53,954 bases of DNA from DASVXQ01 sp046727955 (GCA_046727955.1 JBKPDO010000100.1:1-53954); one strand, 5' to 3'. Positions 1-9,255 are shown, numbered from the stretch's first letter. The notes: generated by a model not told the origin, from the sequence alone. Translations and numbers: made by a program.

Positions 1-682
1 GCAGGTCGGCGAGCACGTAGTCCAGCTCCCCCCAGTACACGTCGGTGAGGAACTGCTGGATGGCGCGGTGCAGCATGGGCCCGCGCCACATCACCGGCTT
101 GCCTGGGGGCAGGAAGAAGCCGATCGAGATGACCCGCACCCCGTGCGCCTCCAGCGGCATGATCATGCCGTTGAAGGCGACCGGCTGGCCGGCGGCGCCG
201 AGCATGCGGGGGACCGAGAAGCCGTAGATGTCGCAGTCGATCACCGCCACCCGGTGGCCCTGGGCGGCCAGGGCGGCGGCCAGGTTGACGGTCACCGACG
301 ACTTGCCGACCCCACCCTTGCCCGAGGCGACGGCCAGCACCCGGGTCGAGGAGTCGTCGCCCCAGAACGAGATCTTCTTCTGCTGGGCGGCCTGGGGGCC
401 GCGCAGGCGGGTGACCATCGCCTGGCGCTGCTCCTCGGTCATCACCCCGAGGTCGACCTTGACCCCGCTGACGCCGGGCAGGGGGGAGACGGCCGCGGTC
501 ACGTCCCTGGTGATGCGGTCCTTCAACGGGCAGCCCGGGACCGTCAGCAGCACCTCGACCGCGACCAGCCCGCCCGAGTCGATCGAGACGTCCTTGACCA
601 TGTCGAGCTCGGTGATCGGCTTATGGATCTCAGGGTCCATCACCTGCCCGAGGGCAGCGATGACCTCGTCGCGTGTGACCAT
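1..682 (-). CDS. mrp: Mrp/NBP35-family P-loop ATPase, Fe-S cluster carrier (C-terminus beyond window)
   Basis: Cytosolic ParA/MinD-like ATPase that in this family carries and hands over Fe-S clusters. The reading runs off the left edge, so only about 227 N-terminal residues are present. Residues 1-75 form a MIP18/DUF59-type domain (motifs DPEIHKPITELDMV and VPGCPLKD). The ATPase domain follows with a deviant Walker A, SGKGGVGKSS, then IDCDIYGFSVPRMLG and MWRGPM, all typical of Mrp. The ATG at 682 has a GAGGT 10 bases upstream; a GTG at 694 is an in-frame alternative. This looks like resident chromosomal DNA and marks the left border of the mobile region. Family assignment is firm; the physiological client proteins are unknown. 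Confidence 0.93.
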   Translation of the reverse strand, partial: MVTRDEVIAALGQVMDPEIHKPITELDMVKDVSIDSGGLVAVEVLLTVPGCPLKDRITRDVTAAVSPLPGVSGVKVDLGVMTEEQRQAMVTRLRGPQAAQQKKISFWGDDSSTRVLAVASGKGGVGKSSVTVNLAAALAAQGHRVAVIDCDIYGFSVPRMLGAAGQPVAFNGMIMPLEAHGVRVISIGFFLPPGKPVMWRGPMLHRAIQQFLTDVYWGELDYVLADL

Positions 683-694
683 GGGGTTGTTCAC

Positions 695-1133
695 CTCACT
701 GCGAGCGCGGCCAAGCGCCCGGCAAGCTCTTCGGGGCGAAACCGCCCATCCTCATCCTGGAGTGTAGCGACTGGGGAGTCGGCCTGCCGTGGCTGGCCGG
801 CTGGCTGCAAGGTGCCGCCTTCCGCGGCTATCGATCCACGTGGCCGGTTTGGCGTCGCCAGGAGCGCGCGGCCTGGCCGACCCCCGCGGCCGTGCCGCTC
901 TCGGCGGCGATCGCATGCTGGCCGCTTCTCACGCGGAGCGCCGAAATGGTGTGACTCCAGGGATATCTGGTAGAACCCTCCGCCGTCCCAGTGGCAGAGG
1001 CCTAGCCGACCTCTTGTGTGCCCAGCGGCGTGGGGCACCGTGTAGTGAAAGATGACATGTGCAGGGACCCCCTCCGGCTCAAGCACGGATGATCGTGCTG
1101 AAGGCCTGTTGGTGGAGCTCGAAGGAGGTCCCG
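695..1133. other. Intergenic stretch, no supported gene
   Basis: Open frames exist on both strands but none shows family resemblance or a convincing ribosome binding site. The 5' leader of the IS110 transposase lies at its right end. Confidence 0.5.
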
Positions 1134-1910
1134 ATGGCGATCATAGGTGGGCTTGACGTGCACCGCAGGCAGATCACCTACGACTGGGTCGACCCCGACA
1201 CCGGCCAGGGCCGGCGTGGGCGGCTCGCCCCGGCCCACCGTGAGCACCTGCGCGTGTGGCTGGAGCAGTTCGCCGGCCAGCAGGCCGCGTTCGCGCTGGA
1301 GGGCTGCACCGGCTGGCGGTACATCGTGGAGGAGCTGCAGCGGGTCGGCATCGAGGCGCACCTGGCCGAGCCGGCCGACACCAGCGCCGCCCGCGGCCCC
1401 AAGCGGCGCGCCAAGACCGACAAGCAAGACGCCCGGCACCTGCGGGAGCTGTTGGCCACCGGGCGGCTGCCCGAGTCCTGGATCCCGCCCACCCAGGTGC
1501 TGGAGGTCCGCACCCAGGTGCGCTGCTACAAGGCGCTGGGGGACGAGCACACCGCCTGGCTGCAACGGATCCACGCGACCTTGTTCCACCACGGCGTCGC
1601 GGCCGAGCGCAACCTGTTGGCCCCCCACCGGCGCGAGCGGCTGGAGCGCGGCGCCGGGCTGTCACCGGCCGCCAAGCAGCTGGTCACGGTCGCGCTGCGG
1701 ATGCTGGACCAGTTCGACGCCGAACTCGACCTGCTCCGGCACGAGCTGGTCGGCTTCGCCCGCCGCCAGGTGGGCTGCCGCGCGCTGGACGAGTTGTACG
1801 GCATCGGCCCGGTGACCGCGGTGGCGATCTGGGCGGAGCTGGGCGACGTGCGCCGCTTCACCTCGTCGCGGCAGGCGGTGCGCCACACCGGCCTGGACAT
1901 CACCGTGTAG
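1134..1910 (+). pseudogene. IS110-family transposase, truncated
   Basis: DEDD-type transposase of the IS110 family. The N-terminal RuvC-like domain starts MAIIGGLDVHRRQITYDW and contains the D in GLDVH, an E in ALEGCTGW and the KTDKQDARHL motif. The C-terminal transposase_20 domain begins at YGIGPVTAVAIWAELG. The ATG at 1134 follows a strong GGAGGT (1123-1128). Only 258 codons are read: the frame stops at a TAG where the family normally continues V-Y-S-S-D-G-K-R. The codons after the TAG still encode SSDGKR, so this is a nonsense change. The homologous sequence itself ends soon after, near 1945, so the last third is also deleted. Not expected to be active. Confidence 0.9.
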
Positions 1911-2024
1911 TCCTCGGACGGCAAGCGCACTGTGGACGATCATGGAATTCGGCTCTGGCGCAGGTAACGTGATCGCAACTGCCACCGCCACCCCGACCCA
2001 CGCCGCGATGAAGGAGCGCTGTCG

Positions 2025-2378
2025 TTGCCGGCCGTCTCTGAGCTGCATCTTCGCCAGATCGCCCGCTACTGCGAGCAGCGCGTCCCTGAGCACGCCCGGG
2101 ACCAAGTCCAGGTCAGCTCCCGCATCCGCAGACAAAGCGTCACCATCGTGGAGCGCCGCCCGCCGTGGCGGGCGGACGTCGGCCCCCAGTGGACCAGTCG
2201 CCCGGTCGCCCAGCTCCGTTGGACGCCGTCGCCCAACGCGGGCGACGAGGGGTCCTGGCGGTTGTACTGGGCCGACCGAAACAACCGCTGGCACCTGGTG
2301 CCAGACGTTGCCCCGGCCCGTGCGCCAGGGCCGCTGCTGGCCTTCATCGACCGGCACCCTGCGGCGTTCTGGGGTTGA
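2025..2378 (+). CDS. DUF3024-domain protein
   Basis: A 117-residue protein matching the DUF3024 pattern from end to end: ELHLRQIARYCEQRVPEHA, then SVTIVERRPPW, VAQLRW, the aromatic WRLYWADRNNRWH block, and an ending in PAAFWG. The TTG start has AAGGAG about nine bases upstream. Members are small soluble proteins of unknown function, frequent in actinobacteria and often next to transposases or integrases, as here (IS110 relic upstream, integrase stub downstream). No catalytic motif is known. The length is normal for the family and the frame is intact. Confidence 0.85.
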   Translation: MPAVSELHLRQIARYCEQRVPEHARDQVQVSSRIRRQSVTIVERRPPWRADVGPQWTSRPVAQLRWTPSPNAGDEGSWRLYWADRNNRWHLVPDVAPARAPGPLLAFIDRHPAAFWG

Positions 2379-2594
2379 CGACCGCATGATGCTCGGGGTC
2401 GTCTGCATCACAAGGTCGGCCCAGGTGTGGCGGCTGGTCTCATGCCAGGAGAACCCGTTTGCGGTAGCAGGTCGAACTTGGCGCGGCCATACATCTGCCG
2501 CTTGAGCATCTTTACAGTTACGTGGAATCTGGCCTGCGGGTCGCGACGGCCTGCGGGTTGTCCCACGAGCTCAGGAGCGTTGTTGGACGCGAGG

Positions 2595-2876
2595 GTGCTG
2601 GAGGAGAAGTGGCCTGTTCTGGGTTGGCACGAGCGGGCAGTGGAGTGGCTGCGGGCGTGGGCTGGTCTCGGGCGGGCGCCCAGGACGATCGATGCCTACG
2701 CTCGCGGGCTGGCCGAGTATCTGGGGGTGTGCGACCGGGTGGGCGTCCTCCCACTCGCCGCCGGCCGTGCGCACATCGCTGCGTATGTGCGGGACCTGTC
2801 GTCACGGCCGAGCAGGCGCGGCGCAGGTGTCGTGGCGATCGACTCGGGATCGGGGTTGGCCAACGCGACGCTGCAA
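2595..2876 (+). pseudogene. Tyrosine-recombinase N-terminal stub
   Basis: From GTG 2595 the frame encodes the SAM-like, DNA-binding N-terminal domain of a phage-type tyrosine integrase: LGWHERAVEWLRAW, GRAPRTIDAYARGLAEYL and AHIAAYVRDLSSRPSRRG, up to GLANATLQ. Homologues continue from that point into the core-binding and catalytic domains; here the sequence changes abruptly after about 2876 to an unrelated transposase remnant. No R-H-R-Y catalytic residues are present, so it cannot recombine. It records an older integrated element interrupted by IS activity. Confidence 0.75.
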
Positions 2877-2877
2877 C

Positions 2878-3010
2878 CCAACCGATGGGACCGCATGGTC
2901 GCCGCGTTGGCCAGCCGACAGCTGGGCCGGCCGGTCAGCCGCAAGCGGGTGCAGCGGGGTGATGCGAACCTGCGGGCTGCTGCAACCGACCTGCTCGAGG
3001 GACCGTCGCC
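2878..3010 (+). pseudogene. IS3-type transposase fragment (HTH_21 region)
   Basis: A short segment reads LGRPVSRKRVQR and then, after a one-base shift, VMRTCGLLQPT. Together these match the conserved helix-turn-helix lead-in of IS3-family OrfB proteins (R-V-x-R-L/V-M-R-x-x-G-L). Neither start nor catalytic domain is present. It lies between the integrase stub and the next IS and is read here as a decayed insertion remnant. The assignment rests on only about 25 residues. Confidence 0.5.
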
Positions 3011-3048
3011 GGCGGCCGGGGTTCTTCCGGGTCACCCGCTGGGGCGCG

Positions 3049-4250
3049 CGTGGGGTGCCAGAAGTCGATCGTGGCCGTGACCAGCAGGCATCGCGTCGTG
3101 ACGGGTTACGATGCGCCGTCGTCTGCTCGCTCTGGTCGGCGGAGGTGTCGGCGTGGTCTGGTCGTTCGTCTACTTGGCGCTGCGTCGCAGCCTCGAGCTG
3201 GTCCTGCTCTGCTTCCGGTCGGCGGAGGCCAAGGAGATCGAGATCCTGGTGCTACGCCACGAGCTTGCGGTGCTGCGCCGCCAGCACCCACGACCCCGCC
3301 TGCGACCCACCGACCGCGCGCTGCTCGCGGCGCTCAGCCGGCTGCTCCCACGGGCGCGCTGGTCGGTGTTCCTGGTACAGCCAGAGACGCTGCTGCGCTG
3401 GCACCGGCGCATGGTCCGCCGACGCTGGACCTACCCGGCCACCCATAGGGGACGGCCTCCGCTCCCTGACCACATTCAGCAGCTCATCGTCCGACTTGCC
3501 CGCGAGAATCCGCGGTGGGGCTACCAGCGCATCCACGGCGAGCTGCTGCGCCTTGGCATTCGGGTGTCGGCCAGCTCGATCCGGCGGGTGCTACGCGCCC
3601 ACGGCCTTGACCCAGCGCCGCGGCGCGCCGCAACCAGCTGGCGGTCGTTCCTGCGTCAGCAGGCCGCCGGGATCATCGCGTGCGACTTCTTCACCGTCGA
3701 CACGATCTTCCTGCGGCGGGTGTATGTCCTGTTCTTCATCGAGCTTTGCAGCCGGCGGGTACACCTGGCTGGCGTCACCGGCCATCCCACCGGCGTCTGG
3801 GTCGCGCAGCAGGCCCGGAACATGGTCGTCAGCTTCGGTGATCGGGCTACAGCGTGGAGGTTCCTGATCCGCGACCGGGATGCCAAGTTCACCAGGGTGT
3901 TCGACGACGTGTGGCGCTCGACCGGCATCGAGATCATCTGCACACCGGTGCAGGCGCCCAACGCGAACGCGGTCGCCGAGCGGTGGGTCGGGACCGTCCG
4001 CCGGGAGTGTCTTGATCAGCTGCTGATCGTCGGCTGCCAGCAGCTTGCCCGTGTCCTGCGGACCTATGTCGAGCATTACAACCAGCGCCGCCCGCACCGC
4101 AGCTTGGCCCACGCGACGCCGGTGCCGTCGGAGCGTGCCGGAGCAAGGAGTGCGCCAAACGTGGGCCGGCTGCGCCGCCGCGACGTCCTCGGTGGGCTGA
4201 TCCACGAGTACGAGTACGCAGCATGACACCTCGACTTCTGGCACCCCACG
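3049..4250 (+). mobile_element. Complete insertion sequence with perfect 20-bp terminal inverted repeats
   Basis: The left end at 3049-3068, cgtggggtgccagaagtcga, is exactly inverted at 4231-4250. The 1.2-kb element contains one transposase gene (3111-4226). The flanks are not obviously duplicated; the outermost CG dinucleotides might themselves be a 2-bp target repeat rather than IS sequence, in which case the ends are 18 bp. Confidence 0.9.
3111..4226 (+). CDS. DDE integrase-core transposase (IS3/IS481-like)
   Basis: A 371-residue transposase that is the only gene between perfect terminal repeats. It has an N-terminal helical region (EIEILVLRHELAVLRRQ), an HTH-like region (RWGYQRIHGELLRLGIRVS) and an rve catalytic core. 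Candidate DDE residues are the D in IIACDFFTVDT, the D in LIRDRDAKF and the E in NANAVAERWVG. The tail carries the usual YNQRRPHRSL motif. Length and all catalytic residues are preserved, so it should be active. Translation from ATG 3111 is assumed; no strong ribosome site is visible. Exact IS family needs a database comparison. Confidence 0.88.
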   Translation: MRRRLLALVGGGVGVVWSFVYLALRRSLELVLLCFRSAEAKEIEILVLRHELAVLRRQHPRPRLRPTDRALLAALSRLLPRARWSVFLVQPETLLRWHRRMVRRRWTYPATHRGRPPLPDHIQQLIVRLARENPRWGYQRIHGELLRLGIRVSASSIRRVLRAHGLDPAPRRAATSWRSFLRQQAAGIIACDFFTVDTIFLRRVYVLFFIELCSRRVHLAGVTGHPTGVWVAQQARNMVVSFGDRATAWRFLIRDRDAKFTRVFDDVWRSTGIEIICTPVQAPNANAVAERWVGTVRRECLDQLLIVGCQQLARVLRTYVEHYNQRRPHRSLAHATPVPSERAGARSAPNVGRLRRRDVLGGLIHEYEYAA

Positions 4251-4733
4251 GGCTTCTCTCCCGGCATCAAGACCTCCCCTACTCGGCTACCGCAGCCTGG
4301 GATCTACTTACATGAGTGTAACTTGCTGCGGAGCCCCAAGTGCCATGCGTGGAGGTGCTCTGCCGAGCAGGTCCGAGTCGCGATGGCCGATGGGCCGACC
4401 CGGTGCGCAAGCGGCTCCTGCGCACCCTGGTCCACGTGGTGCGAGTCCAGGGCCGCGATGCGATCTTCCCGGTGTTCCGGGCGCCAGGGGGCCAGCGCTC
4501 GGCCCTGGACAGGGGTGTTCGGACAACGTACGGGTCGCGCACTCAGCGTTACACGATCCGAACACCCCACCAGCGCCAACACCGCTGGTCAGCGGCGCGG
4601 TCATCCGCCCGCCGGGGCAGCACGGCAAGGTCCGTCGCGACGGTTTACGGGCGCGTGCCGTCCAGCTGATTGGCTGCGAGCGTAGGTCGACGACGGCCGA
4701 GGAGTGCGCCGGCGTTGACACTCCTACGCCGGG
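4251..4733. other. Intergenic stretch between IS and the PD-(D/E)XK-like gene
   Basis: Nothing recognisable was found on either strand. It lies 3' of the minus-strand pAgo-associated cluster. No clear terminator hairpin was identified. Confidence 0.4.
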
Positions 4734-5465
4734 TCAGCGCGGTCGCCGTGCGAGTACGAGCTGCTCGTGCTCCACGTTCATGCTCGTGGCGACCCAGCCA
4801 GCATCGCGGATCGCTCGGGCGACCGCGCTGCCCTCATACGACGACCAGTGCGCCGGGTGCTTGGGGCACGACGGCGGCAGTGGCATGCCGATCACCTCCT
4901 CGATCTCGGCGAACCGCACCGGGAGGCGCTCCCCAGGCTGGTCCCGCAGCCACGCCCACAGCGCGCGGTACTTGCCGGCGTGCGGCTGCTCATCCGCGCC
5001 GGCCGGGACCGGTTCGCTGGGGTCGGCCACCGTGGCGGCTGGGGCGCCGCCAGCGATGGCGCCGGTGAGGAACTCCCGGACGTCCTGCTCTGACCACACC
5101 AGCACCCACGGCCCGGGACGATCAACCATCGTCTGGGCGAACCGTCGCGTGGCATCGATATCGTCGCCGTCGCCGAGCAGCACGATCACCCCAAGTGCCG
5201 CGCCCAGATCGTGCAGGTTCAGGTAGTCGCCCTTGAGGTGCTTGCGGGTCCGCCAGGACGACTCCACCTCAAACCCCACCACAGGCAGCGGTGCGTCAAC
5301 GCCCGGGATCGCCGTGGTCGCGGGCAGCAGCCAGACCACATCCAGCCGCCCGCCCTGCACGGGGTACTCGCGCGCGGTCGTAAAGCCGAGCTGGACGCCT
5401 TTGACCTCGAGCGCATCGATGACCCGCCGGCCTCGTTCTGACACTGGCTCGTCCATGCCGATCAT
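4734..5465 (-). CDS. PD-(D/E)XK nuclease-like N-terminus fused to a DUF7662-like C-terminal domain
   Basis: A 243-residue soluble protein, frame intact. The N-terminal half carries an arrangement resembling a PD-(D/E)XK fold: D42 in GGRLDVVWLL, then E66-V67-E68 in VVGFEVESSWR, followed by basic K75/K78 in RKHLKGDYLNL. The second acidic motif is E-x-E rather than the canonical E-x-K, so nuclease activity is an inference. The C-terminal ~80 residues (KYRALWAWLRDQPG, RFAEIEEVIGMPLP, AHWSSYEGSAVARAI, AGW) match the DUF7662 pattern. Start may be ATG 5465 or 5456; the AGGAG spacing suits the second. It lies about 200 bp downstream of the membrane protein gene on the same strand, so it could be the last gene of the pAgo cluster. 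Role unknown; a defence effector is plausible. Confidence 0.7.
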   Translation of the reverse strand: MIGMDEPVSERGRRVIDALEVKGVQLGFTTAREYPVQGGRLDVVWLLPATTAIPGVDAPLPVVGFEVESSWRTRKHLKGDYLNLHDLGAALGVIVLLGDGDDIDATRRFAQTMVDRPGPWVLVWSEQDVREFLTGAIAGGAPAATVADPSEPVPAGADEQPHAGKYRALWAWLRDQPGERLPVRFAEIEEVIGMPLPPSCPKHPAHWSSYEGSAVARAIRDAGWVATSMNVEHEQLVLARRPR

Positions 5466-5672
5466 CGCTCCTGTCGTGGTCGTTTGCCGTCGTATCCGAG
5501 GTTGCCATGCCAGCGCCCATGCGGATCGAGGAGGACGGCTCGGGCTCCCAGCGCTTTCTTGGTCGTAGACCAGGGTCTCGGCAAAGCGGCGGATGTCGGT
5601 TCATGCGCTGGTTAGGCCGAGGAGTGCGTCGACGACCTGGGGGGTGCTCTGGTCTTTGAGCCGCTGCAGCCC

Positions 5673-6800
5673 CTACTTGTAGAGCACGACGGCCAGGAGC
5701 GCCCCGATCGCTGCAATAGCGCCGGTCAGCAGCTCAAGGTAGGGAGGCTCTTGGCGGCCGAGCTTGCGATACGTGAGCCGGAGGAGGACCGCGGCGGTCG
5801 CGCCGACCGTGACGGTGACCAGCCCCGCTGCTGCCTGCAGTGCTTCCTTCGGGGCCACGCCGGGGCCTGGTAGGAGCCAACCGAGCACCAGCGGCAGTTT
5901 GGCGAGTACCGCTGCTGCGATGCCGGAGATGAACAGCACCCGCCAGACGAGATTCTCGATGATCGTACGAACCCCTGCAGCCTCTCGGACTCGGCCAAGT
6001 GTGACGCCGGGGACGATCACCAGCCGGCTGATGCTCCGCGCAGCTACCTCCGCCAGCATGGCGGGAATCGGCGCGTCGGAGGTCGGTGGGGCACACAGCG
6101 CCTGGGTCCGCGCGTCCTCGATGTCGGTCTGGTCGACGGGGGCGGGTTCGCCTCGCAGGGCCTGCCATCGCTCGGTCAGCCACCATCGGGCGACGGCGCT
6201 GGCAGGGGTCGGCGCGGGGTGGGTGAAGGTCACCAGCAGTGCTTGTCGCGCGAGGTCACTGACCCGGCGGTGACGGGCGAGGGCCTCGGCGAGCTGCGCG
6301 GTGACAACAAGGTTTGGTGCCGCGGCCAAGTAGGCGCTGGCTGCGTCCAGCAGTGGGGGCGGCGGCGCCAGACCGGCTGCGCCGAGCCCTCGAAGCACGC
6401 AGGCCAGCAGCACTGGGCTGGAGGCGAGGCCGAAGCGGGCCGGTCGGGCGGCGAGCTTGGCTGTGGTCTCGGCCAGGCGTGGCGGCCACGCCGCCGGTGG
6501 GTCCTCGTCGGCGGCGTCGATGGTGCTGATGGCCTGCCCGAGGCCGGCCAGGTGCGGGACATCGGGTTCCCACTCCTCGTCGAGATACCACTCGGCCTCT
6601 CGACGGGCGGCGAGCAGGTTGTAGGCGGCGGTGCGGGCTTGGCGGCCACCGCGAAGGACGCATTCCAGCGCGAACAGCCGATCCGGGAGCGGATCATCGG
6701 GTCCTGGGAGGGATGCGGCGGCTGCCCGAAAGATCGTGAAGCTGGCATCGCTTTCCGGCGCGTGGGCGCGGAGCCGTCGCTCAAGGGTCAGAGGAACCAT
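5673..6800 (-). CDS. pAgo-associated C-terminally membrane-anchored protein
   Basis: A 375-residue protein without a recognised catalytic motif. Residues 1-~265 are soluble, alanine-rich and helical. The C-terminal ~105 residues contain three hydrophobic spans: about 272-296 (VLFISGIAAAVLAKLPLVL), 308-334 (AAGLVTVTVGATAAVLLRL) and 352-374 (LLTGAIAAIGALLAVVLY). Its ATG lies inside the last codons of the pAgo gene (pAgo stop at 6788-6790, ATG at 6800), so the two should be translationally coupled. Inactive long-B pAgos are known to pair with nuclease, SIR2 or membrane effectors, and this gene would be the membrane type. Oddity: after the TAG the same frame stays open for 23 sense codons to a TGA at 5601, so the stop may be a recent nonsense change. 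Confidence 0.75.
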   Translation of the reverse strand: MVPLTLERRLRAHAPESDASFTIFRAAAASLPGPDDPLPDRLFALECVLRGGRQARTAAYNLLAARREAEWYLDEEWEPDVPHLAGLGQAISTIDAADEDPPAAWPPRLAETTAKLAARPARFGLASSPVLLACVLRGLGAAGLAPPPPLLDAASAYLAAAPNLVVTAQLAEALARHRRVSDLARQALLVTFTHPAPTPASAVARWWLTERWQALRGEPAPVDQTDIEDARTQALCAPPTSDAPIPAMLAEVAARSISRLVIVPGVTLGRVREAAGVRTIIENLVWRVLFISGIAAAVLAKLPLVLGWLLPGPGVAPKEALQAAAGLVTVTVGATAAVLLRLTYRKLGRQEPPYLELLTGAIAAIGALLAVVLYK

Positions 6801-9029
6801 GGTCGGTCGCCGTTGACGGCAGCCTGCTCAGGCTGGAAGCCGTAGGGTGCCAACTGGCCAACTTTGTCGGCCAAGAGCCGCCCGTACAGGATCGTGGATG
6901 GCTCGTTGGTGCGGTGGAAGCCGCGCAGGGAGGTCGCGGTGAAGCCGTGGACCTGCCAGGTGATCCGGTCCATGTCGCAGAACGTGGACGCCGGGTCCAG
7001 CGTGAGCCGCAGCGGGTGCAGGCCCCGCTGACGCCTGGTGGTGTCGCCGGTCACCAGCAGCCGGTCATGCTCACCCAACGCGACCACGGTTCCCGGCTCG
7101 GCGTGTGCGATCTGGTCCCCGTTGGCCTCGACCAGCCACAGCGGCGTGTCGCGGTTGACATGGACGAGCGCGAACTGCGTCGAGCGGCCGGCAAGCGCCC
7201 GCTGGACCGCGGTTAGCTCCCTGCGGCCGGTCTTCTTGAAGTCTTCTTGAACACATGCACGACCAGCCGCACCGGTGGTGCGCCCTGCTCACGCTCGTAG
7301 CGGGCGACGAAGCTGCGGATCAACTCGGTCAGCATGTCCTCGTAGCCGTCGTAGTCAACGACCGGCGCGGTGCTGCCGGCGAACAGGAAGTCGCCATCTT
7401 GGCGGAATGCGGCTGCCGCGCCGAAGAGCTGCTTGATGAAGCCATGCTGCGGATCGTAGAGATCGGAGCGGCCAACACCGATAACCAGCTCGGGAACGCC
7501 GCCGGGGTCATGGAGGACATAGGGCACGTTGCCGATCTTGGCGTAGGTCTGCAGCGCGATCGAGTCAATCGACCACTGCAGGCTGGTGTCCGGCTGGCGG
7601 AGCGTCTCGACCGTCACCGCCTGCGAGGCGACGTTCGCGTTCGCCAGCAGAGCCTTGGCGGCAAGGTAGGGGTTGTGGCCGGCCGCAGCGTAGCGGTCCT
7701 CGTGCCTGATGATGAGGAAGACGACGTCGGCCCCTTCGCGGGCTGCTTCGACCGCCGCCGCCCGGTATGCCGCGTCGGACCTGCCTTCGAAGACGCGAAG
7801 GTCAGCAGTGAAGGAGCGAAGGTCGTAGCGCCGTTCGATGCCGGGAAAGCGCCCGGCGGGCTGGCACAGCGCGGCGGCGAGCCGGCGACCATCGACCTGG
7901 AAGTCCTTCGGGCACAGGATCTGCGCCTGGATCGCGGCTTGGCGGGTGGTGCTGTCCCGGTCGTAGGGGCCGTGTTTGCCCAACCCGACCGCAGCGCCTT
8001 GGGCCGTGCGGGGAGCGCCGTAGCGGAAGTTCAGCAGCGGCGCCGACAGTGGCGTGAGGATGGTCGGGGTGGCCGGGGTTGCGGTGTGTGCGACCGTCGC
8101 GGTGACGGGGTCCTCCAGCCGCGTCGGGGTGGCCGCAAAGACCGTGACCGGGTCAAGCGTCGACCGCAGGAACTGCAGAAACCGCCACTGCTGGGCGGGC
8201 TGCTGGAACTCGCTGGTCACCTTGTCGAGGCTGGCGTGGACCTGGCGGGGGCTCAGGTTCCGCAGCCTGGCGAAGTACTGCTCGAGCGCCATCCGGGAGA
8301 CCTGGGGGCCAAGGCAGGCTGCCGGGAACTCCCGGGTGGTGCCACCCCGCGCAACCTCCACCAGCCCGCTCGGATCGCCGCCGGCCATCCGCCCCGCCGT
8401 GCCCTCGGGCCGGTCCGGACCGCAGCGGCAGCCGTCGCGGTGCCGCCACACCAGGCGCATGCCGGCAAGCTCGATGCCGGCCTCGGCAAGATCGTCCAGC
8501 GGGATGTCCAGCCGGTTCAGTAGTCGGACATCCAGCACCACGCCGACCGGTCCGGGCTCGGCCTCGTCGTGGGCGAGGCAGATGCCCTGCACCATCGCCG
8601 TCGGAAAGACACCGGTGCTGTCCTGGAGTTCCCCACCGAGCGCCTCATGGGCCAGGTTCTTGCGGCGGCGAAACAGCCGTGCGGGACGCACCAGCGAACT
8701 CGGCAGCCGCTCAAAAACCCGGCGGGGAGCAAGTGGTCAGCGATGGCCTCGCGAACAGCGAACGCCGTGACGGCCGCGGGCAGGTCGGTAATCGGAACCT
8801 GGTCGGTCTCCACCGCCTGAAGGGCCTCGGGGAGCAGGCATCCTCGACCAGGCCACACGTAGGTGAAGGCGGCGTAGCTGTAGATGCGGAACGCCTGGCG
8901 TGCCTCATCGCCGAGGCCACGCAGCTTGTCCTCGGCGGCAGATCTCCGCTCAAGCCGGCACACCTTCTCCGCGCTGGCACCCACGTCGAACGTAGCCGGC
9001 AGCACGTTCAGGCGGATCTCGCGCACCAT
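6788..9029 (-). pseudogene. Prokaryotic Argonaute, long, catalytically inactive type; frame broken twice
   Basis: Three overlapping frames reconstruct one protein: N-terminus from ATG 9029 (GGAGGG upstream), middle 8710-7252, C-terminus 7240-6788. The MID region shows NPYLAAKALL and SIALQTYAKIGNVPYVLHD. The PIWI region shows ELVIGVGRSDLY, DYDGYEDMLTELIRSF, VVHVFKKT and the terminal DPASTFCDMDRITWQVHGF with ILYGRLLADKVG. The first catalytic Asp of active pAgos (I-G-x-D) is Gly, and the H-R-D-type site is HVFK, so slicing is not expected; this resembles long-B pAgos that use guides to trigger a partner. Break 1 is a run of five A (8713-8717), one base short. Break 2 is a perfect 11-bp tandem duplication (7230-7240 and 7241-7251). 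Adding one base and removing 11 gives exactly 744 codons. Confidence 0.88.
7230..7251. repeat. Perfect 11-bp tandem duplication inside pAgo
   Basis: The unit gtcttcttgaa occurs twice head to tail. Removing one copy joins VVHVFKKT directly to GRRELTAVQRALAG and restores the PIWI frame. Confidence 0.95.
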
Positions 9030-9255
9030 CAGGACCGATCCCTCCAGATTCAGCTCCCAGCACGGCGACACGATCGCCGTGGATGGAAGAAGCGTACGGC
9101 ACGCCTCTGACATGACAGCCACCCCCGGGGACTCCCGATAGGGATTGGGGTGTGGCGGGTTTCAGGGCATGCAGCCCCGCCTGAGGTGGCCGCTGGCAAC
9201 GGCGTACTCGCTGATCTGGCCGTACTGCACGCCCAGCGGGCGGCGCATGGCAGCC

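Noticed and set aside
691..1086. 131-codon minus-strand frame overlapping the Mrp start region
   Set aside because: Its stop does overlap an alternative GTG for Mrp, but the sequence has no family resemblance or convincing start, so it is left as unsupported.
8713..8717. Programmed -1 frameshift in pAgo at the five-A/T run
   Set aside because: The codons around the run (GGG TTT TTG) do not form a good X-XXY-YYZ slippery heptamer, no downstream stem-loop was evident, and a second, non-programmed break exists in the same gene. A lost base is simpler.
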